A stretch of 62,766 bases of DNA from Flavobacteriales bacterium UBA7443 (GTDB lineage Bacteria; Bacteroidota; Bacteroidia; Flavobacteriales_D; Sanyastnellaceae): positions 1-62,766 of the forward strand of contig DLQB01000046.1 of assembly GCA_002477505.1 (NCBI GenBank), written 5' to 3'. The stretch's first letter is position 1, and each line of letters begins with the position of its first letter. The translations under genes were made by a program, and so were the position numbers. The notes beneath the pieces were generated by a model that made no database searches, was not told where the DNA came from, and saw only the letters and a program-made list of their open reading frames with translations. This document shows, piece after piece, positions 1-8,032 of this stretch.

Positions 1-255
1 GTCGAAATCCGAAAAATCAGTGTCACAGAGCTTGAAAGCGGGTTGCAAACAGGTTCTGTGAGCGAAGCTTTTGGCGTCGGCACCGCAGCGACGATTAAAT
101 CCATTGAACTAATTGGTATTGACGGCACGGATTATCCACTAACCACGAAGCTTACTGAATTAGGGAAAAGCGTCGCCATGCAATTATCAGAAGCTTTGGA
201 CGGCATTCGAAGAGGAAAAGCGAAGGATACACACGGGTGGAATATCCCTGTGTAA
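1..255 (+). CDS. ilvE: Branched-chain amino acid aminotransferase, C-terminal end (partial)
   Basis: Only the last 84 residues lie in the window; the gene enters from the left edge in frame 1 and stops with TAA at 253-255. The tail has the EAFGVGTAA segment typical of fold-type IV branched-chain aminotransferases, a glycine/threonine-rich loop near the cofactor phosphate, and the end DTHGWNIPV that matches the usual IlvE C-terminus (DTHGW). The enzyme transfers the amino group between glutamate and the branched-chain 2-oxo acids, the last step of Ile/Leu/Val synthesis and first step of their breakdown. The catalytic lysine lies outside the window. Identification rests on the C-terminal motif alone. 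Confidence 0.85.
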   Translation, partial: VEIRKISVTELESGLQTGSVSEAFGVGTAATIKSIELIGIDGTDYPLTTKLTELGKSVAMQLSEALDGIRRGKAKDTHGWNIPV

Positions 256-262
256 TACGCAC

Positions 263-1753
263 ATGTCCATGGGTATGTTGTCAGTGAAATCCGAATCACT
301 AAAGCTGTTTAACGTCCCATTGCTGACCTGTTTTCTGTTTGCTTTTGCAGCCCATGTACAGGGCCAAAATCAGCATCTGACCTATGGCACTGGAGCCACG
401 CCCATGGCGTTGAGTTCTGACTACCGCGCACTGGGCTGGAACCCTGCACATATCACCCTAAGCCCACTCATAAAAGACGATTGGAAAAATGCTGCCGGCG
501 GCTTCGAATTCGGAGCCCGAATCTCTTCAAACGCTTTGGACAAGGCTGATTTATGGGCAGGATTTTTCGATAAAGAGGCTGCTGGCTTTGATGTTCAAAG
601 CGCGGAATGGCAGGATTGGAAAGGGCTTTTGGCAAACGAAGACATCGCATTGAATGTTGATGTGACTGCCGCCGCAACGGCCAAACGTTGGAAAAAGTGG
701 GGCGTAGCCTATTCTTCTCGGCAACACTTTCAAGCGGAAATGTTACTGGATGTGAGCTCCGTTGAATTGCTTTTGGAAGGGCCGGTCAGTTGGTTCGAGC
801 TGCTCATTACCAACCAAGGCGATACGGTGCAGAATAACGGGGGCCTTACAGAAGAGGATCTCAGCAATATTGCAAGTGGAATTGACCTCAATGGGGATGC
901 AATCCTGAGCAACCTTCTATCCGAGTCACGATTAGGCTTCTCATGGCATCGTGCCCACACTGTTGGGCTGTCCAAGGAGTGGCAACTGAAGCGATTCAAA
1001 CTCCACACTGGATTTTCGGGTCGTTTGCTTCTTGGCAACGGCTATTTCCAACTCAGCCAGCAGAATGGTGCTTTGGATGCATTCGGTGCATTTTCAAATG
1101 GATTCAACGTGCCTTCATTCGTGTCATCGAACCAATCAAATTTGCCCCAAACCATTCGAAACTGGGGACCGGTCGGCCAAGGTTGGGGCGTGGACATAGG
1201 CGCCGCCATTGAATGGGGCGAAAAGATTTGGGCATCGGCCGCCATAACCGATATTGGTTTCATGGACTGGCGAGGTGAGCGTTACAGCATTGGCTCCATA
1301 TCCATTGGGAATTCGAATCTACCGAATGATCAAGGTCAAAACTGGATCGATGTGACCTCAGCCGCTCTCGATCCGAGCAGCTGGTTCAGTAGCTCGGTCG
1401 CTGAAACCCGTCGGATCTCCAATGGACCCTCTTTCCATATCGGGGGTGGAATTCAGCTCATCGAGCTCGTGACTATAGCTGCAGATGCTTCCTTTGACAA
1501 CCCCGAATTGCTGGGGAATTCGGGGACTCGTCTAGGTGTATCTTTTGTCCTGCAACCATTGCCTTTTCTACGCATCGATGGAGGCATAAGCAAATGGGGA
1601 AATGAAACAATTCGCTTCCCGTTGGGTTTAATATTCATAACCGGTAAGAAAGGATTTGAATGCGGAATACAAGCAACAGATGTGCAAAGCGCATGGGAGT
1701 CATCTCAACCCGAAATAGGACTGAGGGCGTGCTTCATGCGTTGGGTTTGGTGA
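263..1753 (+). CDS. DUF5723-type outer-membrane protein
   Basis: 496 residues with an N-terminal signal peptide (hydrophobic stretch about residues 17-35 ending at an A-x-G-Q-N type cleavage region). The mature part opens with the Y-R-A-LGWNPA segment typical of Bacteroidota DUF5723 proteins, followed by many alternating polar/hydrophobic stretches ending in aromatic residues, as in a beta-barrel; the last residues (FMRWVW) are aromatic, as in outer-membrane proteins. No enzymatic motif is visible, so the role is unknown; an outer-membrane barrel related to the PorP/FadL-like group is the best guess. Several in-frame ATGs (263, 269, 275) are possible starts. It begins 7 nt after the ilvE stop, and its 3' end overlaps the msrA reading frame. 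Confidence 0.7.
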   Translation: MSMGMLSVKSESLKLFNVPLLTCFLFAFAAHVQGQNQHLTYGTGATPMALSSDYRALGWNPAHITLSPLIKDDWKNAAGGFEFGARISSNALDKADLWAGFFDKEAAGFDVQSAEWQDWKGLLANEDIALNVDVTAAATAKRWKKWGVAYSSRQHFQAEMLLDVSSVELLLEGPVSWFELLITNQGDTVQNNGGLTEEDLSNIASGIDLNGDAILSNLLSESRLGFSWHRAHTVGLSKEWQLKRFKLHTGFSGRLLLGNGYFQLSQQNGALDAFGAFSNGFNVPSFVSSNQSNLPQTIRNWGPVGQGWGVDIGAAIEWGEKIWASAAITDIGFMDWRGERYSIGSISIGNSNLPNDQGQNWIDVTSAALDPSSWFSSSVAETRRISNGPSFHIGGGIQLIELVTIAADASFDNPELLGNSGTRLGVSFVLQPLPFLRIDGGISKWGNETIRFPLGLIFITGKKGFECGIQATDVQSAWESSQPEIGLRACFMRWVW

Positions 1754-2394
1754 TTCCAACAGGCATCGCATACTTGCTGACCACTTTCATATTGTCCCCA
1801 ATACAGGCTCAAAACAATTCAATGAATCAATCCGCCCAAACCGAACAACAGAGCACTACGGGTCCTGCGCAAACCATAACACTAGGAGCGGGGTGCTTTT
1901 GGTGTGTTGAGGCGGTTTTTGAAAACTTAAAGGGTGTCCATAGCGCAGTCTCAGGCTACATGGGCGGCAGCATCAAAAACCCGAGTTACCGTGAAGTTTG
2001 TACAGGCAGAACGGGCCATGCCGAAGTAGTCCAAGTCCAATACGATCCCGCAATCTTGAGTACTGCTACCCTTTTGGAAGTGTTTTTCGCTACGCATGAT
2101 CCGACAACGCTGAATAGGCAAGGAGCTGATGCCGGCACGCAATACAGGTCGGCAATTTTCTTTCACTCAGATGCGCAAGAACAAGAAGCAAAAGATGCCA
2201 TTAATCGCGCTTCAAGTGACTGGCACAATGCCATTGTAACCGAAGTTGCAGCAGCCTCTGAATTCTATAAAGCCGAAGATTACCACCAAGCCTATTACGA
2301 ACTAAATGGTGAAGCGCCATATTGCCGGGCTGTCATTTTACCAAAGATGAAAAAGCTCAACACCGGGTTTCAACACTTGCTTAAAATGCAGTGA
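1693..2394 (+). CDS. msrA: Peptide-methionine (S)-S-oxide reductase, exported
   Basis: MsrA repairs methionine-S-sulfoxide in proteins. The catalytic motif GAGCFWC is present (catalytic Cys about residue 68), as are GYMGG, the TGRTGHAEVV segment and the C-terminal YHQAYYELN region. About 50 extra residues precede the domain: a basic stretch (RNR), a hydrophobic run ending SPIQAQ, and then a Q/S/T-rich linker, which looks like a signal peptide and linker, so the enzyme is probably exported to the periplasm or cell surface. I chose ATG 1693; an upstream in-frame ATG at 1660 and a downstream ATG at 1822 are alternatives. The 1693 start overlaps the preceding outer-membrane protein gene by 61 nt in another frame. 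A resolving cysteine (YCRA) is near the C-terminus. Confidence 0.93.
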   Translation: MGVISTRNRTEGVLHALGLVIPTGIAYLLTTFILSPIQAQNNSMNQSAQTEQQSTTGPAQTITLGAGCFWCVEAVFENLKGVHSAVSGYMGGSIKNPSYREVCTGRTGHAEVVQVQYDPAILSTATLLEVFFATHDPTTLNRQGADAGTQYRSAIFFHSDAQEQEAKDAINRASSDWHNAIVTEVAAASEFYKAEDYHQAYYELNGEAPYCRAVILPKMKKLNTGFQHLLKMQ

Positions 2395-2412
2395 CAGCGC
2401 TACGGTTCAAGT

Positions 2413-2973
2413 TCACTCTGCACTCTCGGCTTGCTCAATCAATTGATCCAATAGCGCATTGATTTCATCCAATTCGCTTGCTTTGATTTTTGAGTCCAAA
2501 CGCGCCTGTTTCTTCAATTGCCGATACATGCTCGCTTTCTTTATTTCGATAGCAACGTAAACCGTGTAACTCCCGTCTTCTCCTTGGTATTTTTCGTTTC
2601 CAATTTGACGCATGTCTGCAAGCTTAGTGCTTGTTATTTCGCGCGCAAGCGTCTCAAATCGGGTCATGGCCTCGTCCAAAACTTGGCCCGTGGTGCTTTT
2701 TTGGTAATCGTCCGATACCACTTCAAAATACGTTTGCACTTGTTGCGCTAAATTCTGCCGAGCACGCATTTCAGCTTGGCTGGTGGCCACCGCATCCATT
2801 TTACTCGTGCCTTTACCGGTCGCGCGGTAATAGCGATTCGTGCTCTCATATTTTGAGCCAGAAAATGGTTCTTTAATCTTTTGACCCAAAGGATTGGCCG
2901 CACATGATGCAAAGAGCAGCGTTAAAGAAAAGACAAAGAATGCGCAGAAGCGAACGGAACGAGATGCTTGCAT
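2413..2973 (-). CDS. Small lipoprotein, LPP20-like
   Basis: 186 residues. The N-terminus is a lipoprotein signal peptide with lipobox LFASC (acylated Cys about residue 24). The mature protein has a Y-x-AT-GKG-x-S motif followed by a long helical segment rich in A, Q and R (MDAVATSQAEMRARQNLA), then a beta segment (GSYTVYVAIEI) and a charged helical tail, the pattern of LPP20-type envelope lipoproteins. No enzymatic function is suggested. Start ATG 2973 is preferred over the TTG-type upstream frame because it places a basic n-region directly before the hydrophobic core. It converges with msrA (18 nt gap) and diverges from the DUF6913 gene. Confidence 0.72.
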   Translation of the reverse strand: MQASRSVRFCAFFVFSLTLLFASCAANPLGQKIKEPFSGSKYESTNRYYRATGKGTSKMDAVATSQAEMRARQNLAQQVQTYFEVVSDDYQKSTTGQVLDEAMTRFETLAREITSTKLADMRQIGNEKYQGEDGSYTVYVAIEIKKASMYRQLKKQARLDSKIKASELDEINALLDQLIEQAESAE

Positions 2974-3026
2974 AGTCGGATGATTGATTTTCTTCCAAGA
3001 TGCGAAAGTCATGCCAAACTTCTCAT

Positions 3027-3034
3027 TAAATTTG
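3027..3034 (+). promoter_or_regulatory. -7 box upstream of DUF6913 gene
   Basis: TAAATTTG matches all six defined positions of the Bacteroidota -7 element TAnnTTTG. It lies 54 nt before the preferred ATG at 3089 and would drive the DUF6913/DapA-like pair with a leader of about 50 nt. No clear -33 TTTG was found. Confidence 0.5.
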
Positions 3035-3088
3035 TCACAAGCGTTTTGTTCAAATCCAATTCAACCGTCACAACCTGACCATCGATTC

Positions 3089-3649
3089 ATGGCTCGTCTC
3101 ATCCCACAAAAACTCAGAACAAAACTTGCCTTGCGCATGCTGAGTTTTGCATCTGCTCAAGGCCGGATGAAACAAGGGACCTCACTTGACAAGGCCAGCA
3201 CTTTAATTCTGGTCTACAATGGGGAAACAGAGGCGAAATACAAATTGGTCAAGGACATCTCCAATTACCTCAAGAGTGAGTTCGGGTTGAAGCGTGTGAT
3301 GCGCTTAGCTTATCTCGATGTGGAAGAAAAATTGACGCCCTTCTGGCACATGCGAAAGCTCGAATCTGATTTCTTTTGTAAAAGCGATTTGAATTGGCAC
3401 CATAAGCCCGTCAAGAATGTAGAAGGACTGGTCAATGAGCCTTTTGACATTCTTATCAACCTCGATCCTGACGCGGCCATACCCATTGATTTTTTTGTCG
3501 CCATGTCCAAGGCAAAGATGAAGGTGAGCAACCATTCGTCCCGGCGGAAAAAGGACTACGACATCTTGTTGCCATCAGCGAAAGGGGATACATGGAAGCA
3601 ACGAAACCATCGAATCATTAAGTTCTTGTCTGAATCTCCCTTGTCATGA
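3089..3649 (+). CDS. DUF6913 family protein
   Basis: 186 residues, no signal peptide or membrane segment. The sequence has the features of the Bacteroidota DUF6913 family: a basic N-terminus, a central LDVEEKLTPFWHM segment, then ESDFFCKSDLNWHHKP and FDILINLD. In other Bacteroidota this family typically sits immediately before dapA, as here: its stop codon overlaps the next start (ATGA at 3646-3649), implying translational coupling. Biochemical function is unknown. The reading frame is open upstream to 2984, but ATG 3089 gives a start consistent with the conserved basic N-terminus. Confidence 0.75.
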   Translation: MARLIPQKLRTKLALRMLSFASAQGRMKQGTSLDKASTLILVYNGETEAKYKLVKDISNYLKSEFGLKRVMRLAYLDVEEKLTPFWHMRKLESDFFCKSDLNWHHKPVKNVEGLVNEPFDILINLDPDAAIPIDFFVAMSKAKMKVSNHSSRRKKDYDILLPSAKGDTWKQRNHRIIKFLSESPLS

Positions 3650-4563
3650 AAGCAGACGCTTCAAATCTCATTCATGGACATGGCGTTTCATTGATTACGC
3701 CATTCAACCCGACAGGAGAGGTGGACTACCCTGCATTGGAACGGCTGGCAAAAAACCTAATGGTTTCGAAGGTTGACTTCATTGTCGTGTTAGGACATGC
3801 ATCAGAAGCCGCGTTATTGGATGACGATGAGCAGGTACGGGTCATGGATTTCATTTCTGAAATTAATAGCGGCACGAAAAAACTTGTTGGTGGAGTAGCC
3901 TCCACGAGCACGCGCAATGCCATCCGCCGTGTTTCAGCATTCAATCAGCGTGATTTCGCTGCCATCTTTTGTGGCACACCCTCACCAACGGCATCATCAA
4001 ATTCCGGATTCATCGGACACTACCGATCCATCGCTCAAGCGTCTCCGCTTCCCATACTGATGCACCATGATGGTCACGGAATGAGTCACTCGGAGTGGGT
4101 CCTGGAAATGGCGCAAGAACAAAACATTGCAGGGGTCGTAGATGAATCAGGCAGCATTGAACTCATGGACTTGTGGCTTCACAATCGGCCTGATGGTTTC
4201 GGTTTGTTAACGGCCCGAGATGCGATGGCTCTTCCTTTATTTGCTTTGGGGATAGATGGCGCAATTTCCACGATTGGGAACGCTTTTCCGGAAGCGTTCG
4301 GAGAAATGATTGATTTATTAGCCTTTGGAGCGATCAATGACGCCCGACTACGTCACCACGATTTGGCTCCATTGATGCGACTGATGGAACAAGAAGGAAG
4401 TCCCACTGCCATCAAAAGCATCTTAGCTCAACTTCAGCGTTGTTCGTCAGCCGTGCGCCTGCCCAATACTCCAGTCTCCGAGAAAACGCAACGTTCGCTC
4501 TATCGCGCATTGGCTCAATTGCCGAGCAGCATTTCGGCAACCTTATTGGATCAATTGAATTAA
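3646..4563 (+). CDS. DapA-family (dihydrodipicolinate synthase-like) TIM-barrel protein lacking catalytic residues
   Basis: 305 residues, aligning along its whole length with 4-hydroxy-tetrahydrodipicolinate synthase: N-terminal GVSLITPF, central LPILM segment, ALGIDGAISTIGN region, and the C-terminal VRLPNTPVS. In true DapA a lysine forms a Schiff base with pyruvate within I(K/V)KEA; here the segment reads AGVVDESG, so the lysine position is Val165. The YNVP motif tyrosine is replaced by His140 (MHHDGHG), and the GTTGE threonine pair by His51-Ala52 (GHASE). These changes remove the known catalytic apparatus, so classical DapA activity is unlikely. The gene is coupled to DUF6913 by a 4-nt overlap, the usual dapA context in this phylum. 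It may be a pseudoenzyme, a regulator, or have a different chemistry. Confidence 0.85.
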   Translation: MKADASNLIHGHGVSLITPFNPTGEVDYPALERLAKNLMVSKVDFIVVLGHASEAALLDDDEQVRVMDFISEINSGTKKLVGGVASTSTRNAIRRVSAFNQRDFAAIFCGTPSPTASSNSGFIGHYRSIAQASPLPILMHHDGHGMSHSEWVLEMAQEQNIAGVVDESGSIELMDLWLHNRPDGFGLLTARDAMALPLFALGIDGAISTIGNAFPEAFGEMIDLLAFGAINDARLRHHDLAPLMRLMEQEGSPTAIKSILAQLQRCSSAVRLPNTPVSEKTQRSLYRALAQLPSSISATLLDQLN

Positions 4564-4570
4564 ACTTTGT

Positions 4571-5554
4571 TTAGGCGATGACGTTGGCGCGTCGCATCAC
4601 GGCATCAACCTTCGCCTGTATAGCCTCCGAATTCAATCCGTACTTATCCATCAGCTGCGCAGGTGTTCCGCTTTCACCGAAGGAATCATTGACTGCCACG
4701 TGTTCAATCGGCACGGGATGATGCATTGCAGCCGCTTGCGCAACCAAAGCACCAAGCCCACCATTTCGCTGATGCTCTTCGGCGGTAACCACGCATCCGG
4801 TGCGCTTCAATGAATTGACAATGCTTTCCACATCCAACGGCTTGATGGTATGTACGTTGAGTACCTCCGCGCAGACGCCACGCGTATTTAATGCCTGGGC
4901 AGCTTTCAATGCCTCCCAAACCAAGTGTCCTGTTGCAACAATGGTGACATCGTTTCCCTCCATCAATGTTTGGACCTTACCGATTTCAAAAAGGGCGTCA
5001 GGGCGCATAAACACGGGTACTTTTGGCCTGCCAAATCGCAGATAAACAGGACCATGCATCTTTGAAATGGCGAGGGTTGCTTGCTTCGTTTGCTCAAAAT
5101 CTGCCGGACAAATGACCGTCATATTGGGAAGCATGGTCATCATGCCAACATCTTCCAGAATTTGATGCGTAGCCCCGTCCTCGCCCAAGGTTAAACCGGC
5201 ATGAGACGCACAGATTTTGACATTCTTTTCCGAATAAGCAATGGATTGGCGAATCTGATCATATACCCTGCCTGTTGAGAAATTCGCGAACGTTCCTGTG
5301 AATGGAATTTTACCACCAATGGTCATGCCTGCAGCAACTCCCATCATGTTGGCTTCAGCAATGCCAACCTGAAAAAATCGTTCGGGAAACGCGTTTGCAA
5401 AGGCGTTCATCTTGAGGGACCCCGTCAAATCGGCACACAATGCCACGGCATTTTCATTTTGCTTTCCGACTTCGAGAAGGCCTTCGCCGAATCCACTGCG
5501 CGTATCCTTGTTTACAGTGGGGTCGAGGGATTGAATGAATCGAGAATTAACCAT
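4571..5554 (-). CDS. Transketolase, C-terminal (pyrimidine-binding) subunit
   Basis: 327 residues covering the pyrimidine-binding and C-terminal domains of transketolase, one half of a split enzyme; the other half is at 7049-7891. The segment FQVGIAEANMMGVAAG contains the glutamate (about residue 67) that activates thiamine diphosphate, and the DGATHQ and VICPADFEQ segments fit the family. Together the halves interconvert sugar phosphates in the non-oxidative pentose phosphate pathway. ATG 5554 overlaps the end of the VWA gene by 8 nt, so translation is probably coupled. It converges with the DapA-like gene with only 7 nt between. Confidence 0.9.
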   Translation of the reverse strand: MVNSRFIQSLDPTVNKDTRSGFGEGLLEVGKQNENAVALCADLTGSLKMNAFANAFPERFFQVGIAEANMMGVAAGMTIGGKIPFTGTFANFSTGRVYDQIRQSIAYSEKNVKICASHAGLTLGEDGATHQILEDVGMMTMLPNMTVICPADFEQTKQATLAISKMHGPVYLRFGRPKVPVFMRPDALFEIGKVQTLMEGNDVTIVATGHLVWEALKAAQALNTRGVCAEVLNVHTIKPLDVESIVNSLKRTGCVVTAEEHQRNGGLGALVAQAAAMHHPVPIEHVAVNDSFGESGTPAQLMDKYGLNSEAIQAKVDAVMRRANVIA

Positions 5555-7013
5555 TGATAGAGAGATGTGTGGTGTTTCCGGAACGGATGTTGAACGATTT
5601 TACAAAACTAAACTCAATCGATTGTGCAGACCGCGCGCGGTAGACAAAAGTGTATTCACCCGGCTGAAGAATGTATTGGCCTGATGGATCTGATTTGCCA
5701 GAGCTCCATTGATAGACCACTTCATGATTCGAATCAAGAATGGCCGCATACCCCATGCGAAAGGCATTGAGCTGCAAAACGCCAGGCTGAGGAATGCTTA
5801 CGGGTGACAATTTATTTTCTTGAATGCTCACGTCTTTGACAATAACAGGAGGATGCGTGGGGAAGTAAACATCATACGTGCCTTCGAGAAGCAGCAAATC
5901 TTGATTGACCGGAAAGACCATCAGCGGCTCCAGTTTTCCCTTCTCATACAATGTGATTGGCATCTTATCGTAACCATTGCGCAGTCCCCGTGCAAATTCA
6001 GCTCGGAGTGTTCCTTGCCCAGCGTTCTCAAATCGAACATGGTTGTGTGTTCTTGGCTGAAAACGCAAGCCCTTGCGTTGCAAGGGAGGCACTGTATGTA
6101 CAATTATATCGTACGTTGGAACGGGATCTACCTGAATCGTATCTGGAAAACCTTGCGCATTTAAAGTATGCATCCATTGCTTGGAAACTGAAGCATCATG
6201 CGCATCCAAGAGGGTAACCGGCACATTGGAAACGCTCGATGCGCCCATTCCGTCAATCAAATCAACCTCGAATGAAGTGTCGTTGATGGCTTGATCGATG
6301 ACGATATCTAAAATCTCACGAAAGGTGTCAGTATCCGAGGCATCGAAAAAATTCCCAACACAGCGAAATGTTTCTTTGTACGCCTCCTCAATGCCAATGC
6401 CAATGATGAATGGCTTAACGATAATGCCTTTCTCTTGTAGCATTCTAGAAACGACACATGGATCTTCATCGCACGCTTCAATGCCATCGGTTATGAGGAT
6501 GATGACCTTTCGGCTGTCCGAGTTAGAAAAATCCTCTGCTGCGCGTTGCAAGGATCGAGCAATGGGAGTAGTTCCCCGCGCCTGTAGCCGGCTGAGCGCC
6601 TTTCGAATCAATAAATTATTCCCTCGTGCAAATGGAATGACCAATTCGGTGTCATCGCAATCTTGCTTTCCTTCTATGAATTTGGTTTGATGCCCATAAA
6701 CACGCAAAGCCAGTTCAAGTCCTGGAATCCCATAGAGTTCCTCAAGGGATTCAGAGAGCAAGCGTGTAGCAACTTCAATTTTTCGGTTCCCATCCCAAAA
6801 CGCATTCATGCTATTCGAAGCATCAAAGACAAACAAGATCTCTGTATCCTGTGCATCGTCGTCTTCATTCTGTCCCGCATTTCCTTGGGCAAAAAATACG
6901 GCGGATGGATAGAGAAGAACACACCATACGGCAAGTCCGCGCAGACCCGGAGATCCAAACAACTTGTCAAGGAATCGGTAAACGACGCCAAAGGATATGG
7001 GATGGTTTTTCAA
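5547..7013 (-). CDS. VWA-domain exported protein, encoded between the two transketolase halves
   Basis: 488 residues. A long n-region is followed by a hydrophobic stretch (about residues 26-43, ending FFAQG), likely a signal peptide. Residues about 57-240 form a von Willebrand factor A domain with a MIDAS signature FDASNSM (Asp64, Ser66, Ser68), a conserved threonine (ARGTTP) and ITDG, so it should bind a divalent metal and mediate protein contacts. The rest (about 245-488) is beta-rich with no recognised domain; several pairs of cysteines (DCDD, ACDEDPC) suggest disulfides outside the cytoplasm. The start is TTG at 7013; a second TTG at 6962 is possible. Its position between transketolase subunit genes looks fortuitous for metabolism but makes it part of that operon. 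Confidence 0.75.
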   Translation of the reverse strand: MKNHPISFGVVYRFLDKLFGSPGLRGLAVWCVLLYPSAVFFAQGNAGQNEDDDAQDTEILFVFDASNSMNAFWDGNRKIEVATRLLSESLEELYGIPGLELALRVYGHQTKFIEGKQDCDDTELVIPFARGNNLLIRKALSRLQARGTTPIARSLQRAAEDFSNSDSRKVIILITDGIEACDEDPCVVSRMLQEKGIIVKPFIIGIGIEEAYKETFRCVGNFFDASDTDTFREILDIVIDQAINDTSFEVDLIDGMGASSVSNVPVTLLDAHDASVSKQWMHTLNAQGFPDTIQVDPVPTYDIIVHTVPPLQRKGLRFQPRTHNHVRFENAGQGTLRAEFARGLRNGYDKMPITLYEKGKLEPLMVFPVNQDLLLLEGTYDVYFPTHPPVIVKDVSIQENKLSPVSIPQPGVLQLNAFRMGYAAILDSNHEVVYQWSSGKSDPSGQYILQPGEYTFVYRARSAQSIEFSFVKSFNIRSGNTTHLSING

Positions 7014-7048
7014 AATGAAATTGCCCAGTGCTGTGCAGATTGAATCCG

Positions 7049-7891
7049 TTAGTAATCTCCCAAGGTTTCTTCCAGTTGCCCCAAAGCAGACGCGAGCTGA
7101 TCATCATTGGGTGCAATCCCGTGCCATTCGTGCGTGCCTTCCATGAAGTCGACCCCTTTGCCCATGGCCGTTTTCATCAAAACAACCTGAGGTACTCCTG
7201 TGCCTCTCGCTTCTTTCGCCGTTGAAACGGCTTCTCGCAAAGCATCAAAATCATGGCCATCGCAGACGTGAACACGCCAACCAAAGGCCGACCATTTCTG
7301 CGCCAAATCACCCAACCCCATTACTTCATCGGTCGGCCCATCAATTTGCTGTCCATTGCAGTCCACAAAACTGATCAAGTTATCGACCTTGTGGTGGGCT
7401 GCATACATGGCAGCTTCCCAAATTTGACCTTCTTGCAATTCACCGTCACCGTGAAGCGAGAACACGGTTGAATCTTCCGCGTTCAACTTCTTAACCTGCG
7501 CTGCGCCAATTGCAGCGCTTAACCCTTGGCCCAAGGAACCGGAAGCAATTCGGATGCCCGGCAGTCCTTCTTCAGTCGCTGGATGACCTTGCAATCGCGA
7601 ATTGATTTTACGGAATGTGGCCAATTCATTTACAGGGAAATAGCCCCTTCGTGCTAAGATGCTATACCAAACTGGGCTGATGTGGCCGTTGGATAGAAAA
7701 AATAAATCTTCGCCCATGCCATCCATATCAAAGGCGTCAGGATTGATCTTCATTTCTTCGAAGAACAAGAGCGTGAGAACCTCCACACAGCCCAAGCTAC
7801 CGCCCGGATGGCCCGAGGAAGCACCGTGAACCATGCGTACAATGTCCCTTCTAATTTGGGATGCGATGTTGGGGAGGGTAGGAGTTGACAT
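7049..7891 (-). CDS. Transketolase, N-terminal (ThDP-binding) subunit
   Basis: 280 residues with the thiamine diphosphate motif GDGELQEG near residues 148-155, ending at the conserved asparagine in FVDCN, and the HPGGSLG and FFLSNGH segments of transketolase N-terminal domains. It supplies the pyrophosphate-binding half of the split transketolase whose partner is at 4571-5554. ATG 7891 is preferred over the TTG at 7900 because the latter lies inside a perfect -7 promoter box (7898-7905). It is the first gene of the unit, followed by the VWA gene after 35 nt. Confidence 0.92.
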   Translation of the reverse strand: MSTPTLPNIASQIRRDIVRMVHGASSGHPGGSLGCVEVLTLLFFEEMKINPDAFDMDGMGEDLFFLSNGHISPVWYSILARRGYFPVNELATFRKINSRLQGHPATEEGLPGIRIASGSLGQGLSAAIGAAQVKKLNAEDSTVFSLHGDGELQEGQIWEAAMYAAHHKVDNLISFVDCNGQQIDGPTDEVMGLGDLAQKWSAFGWRVHVCDGHDFDALREAVSTAKEARGTGVPQVVLMKTAMGKGVDFMEGTHEWHGIAPNDDQLASALGQLEETLGDY

Positions 7892-7897
7892 GGTAAT

Positions 7898-7905
7898 CAA
7901 ACGTA
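7898..7905 (-). promoter_or_regulatory. Promoter of the transketolase operon
   Basis: On the minus strand TACGTTTG fits TAnnTTTG at all six defined positions, with TTTG (7925-7928) 19 nt upstream as a -33 element. The box ends 6 nt before ATG 7891, so transcription should begin within a few bases of the start codon. Confidence 0.7.
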
Positions 7906-8000
7906 TAAATTATTAGAATCGTGTCAAAATTACCACCAGAGGACTGACATATGAATCGTTTGTTGAGAAACTGTGAAAACCAATTGAAGCGTGTGCGATG

Positions 8001-8008
8001 TACTTTTG
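8001..8008 (+). promoter_or_regulatory. -7 box of ychF
   Basis: TACTTTTG matches all six defined positions of TAnnTTTG, 24 nt before the ychF ATG at 8033. This would give a leader of about 20 nt. No convincing -33 element at standard spacing. Confidence 0.55.
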
Positions 8009-8032
8009 TGGACACACTAGAAAAGAAGAACC

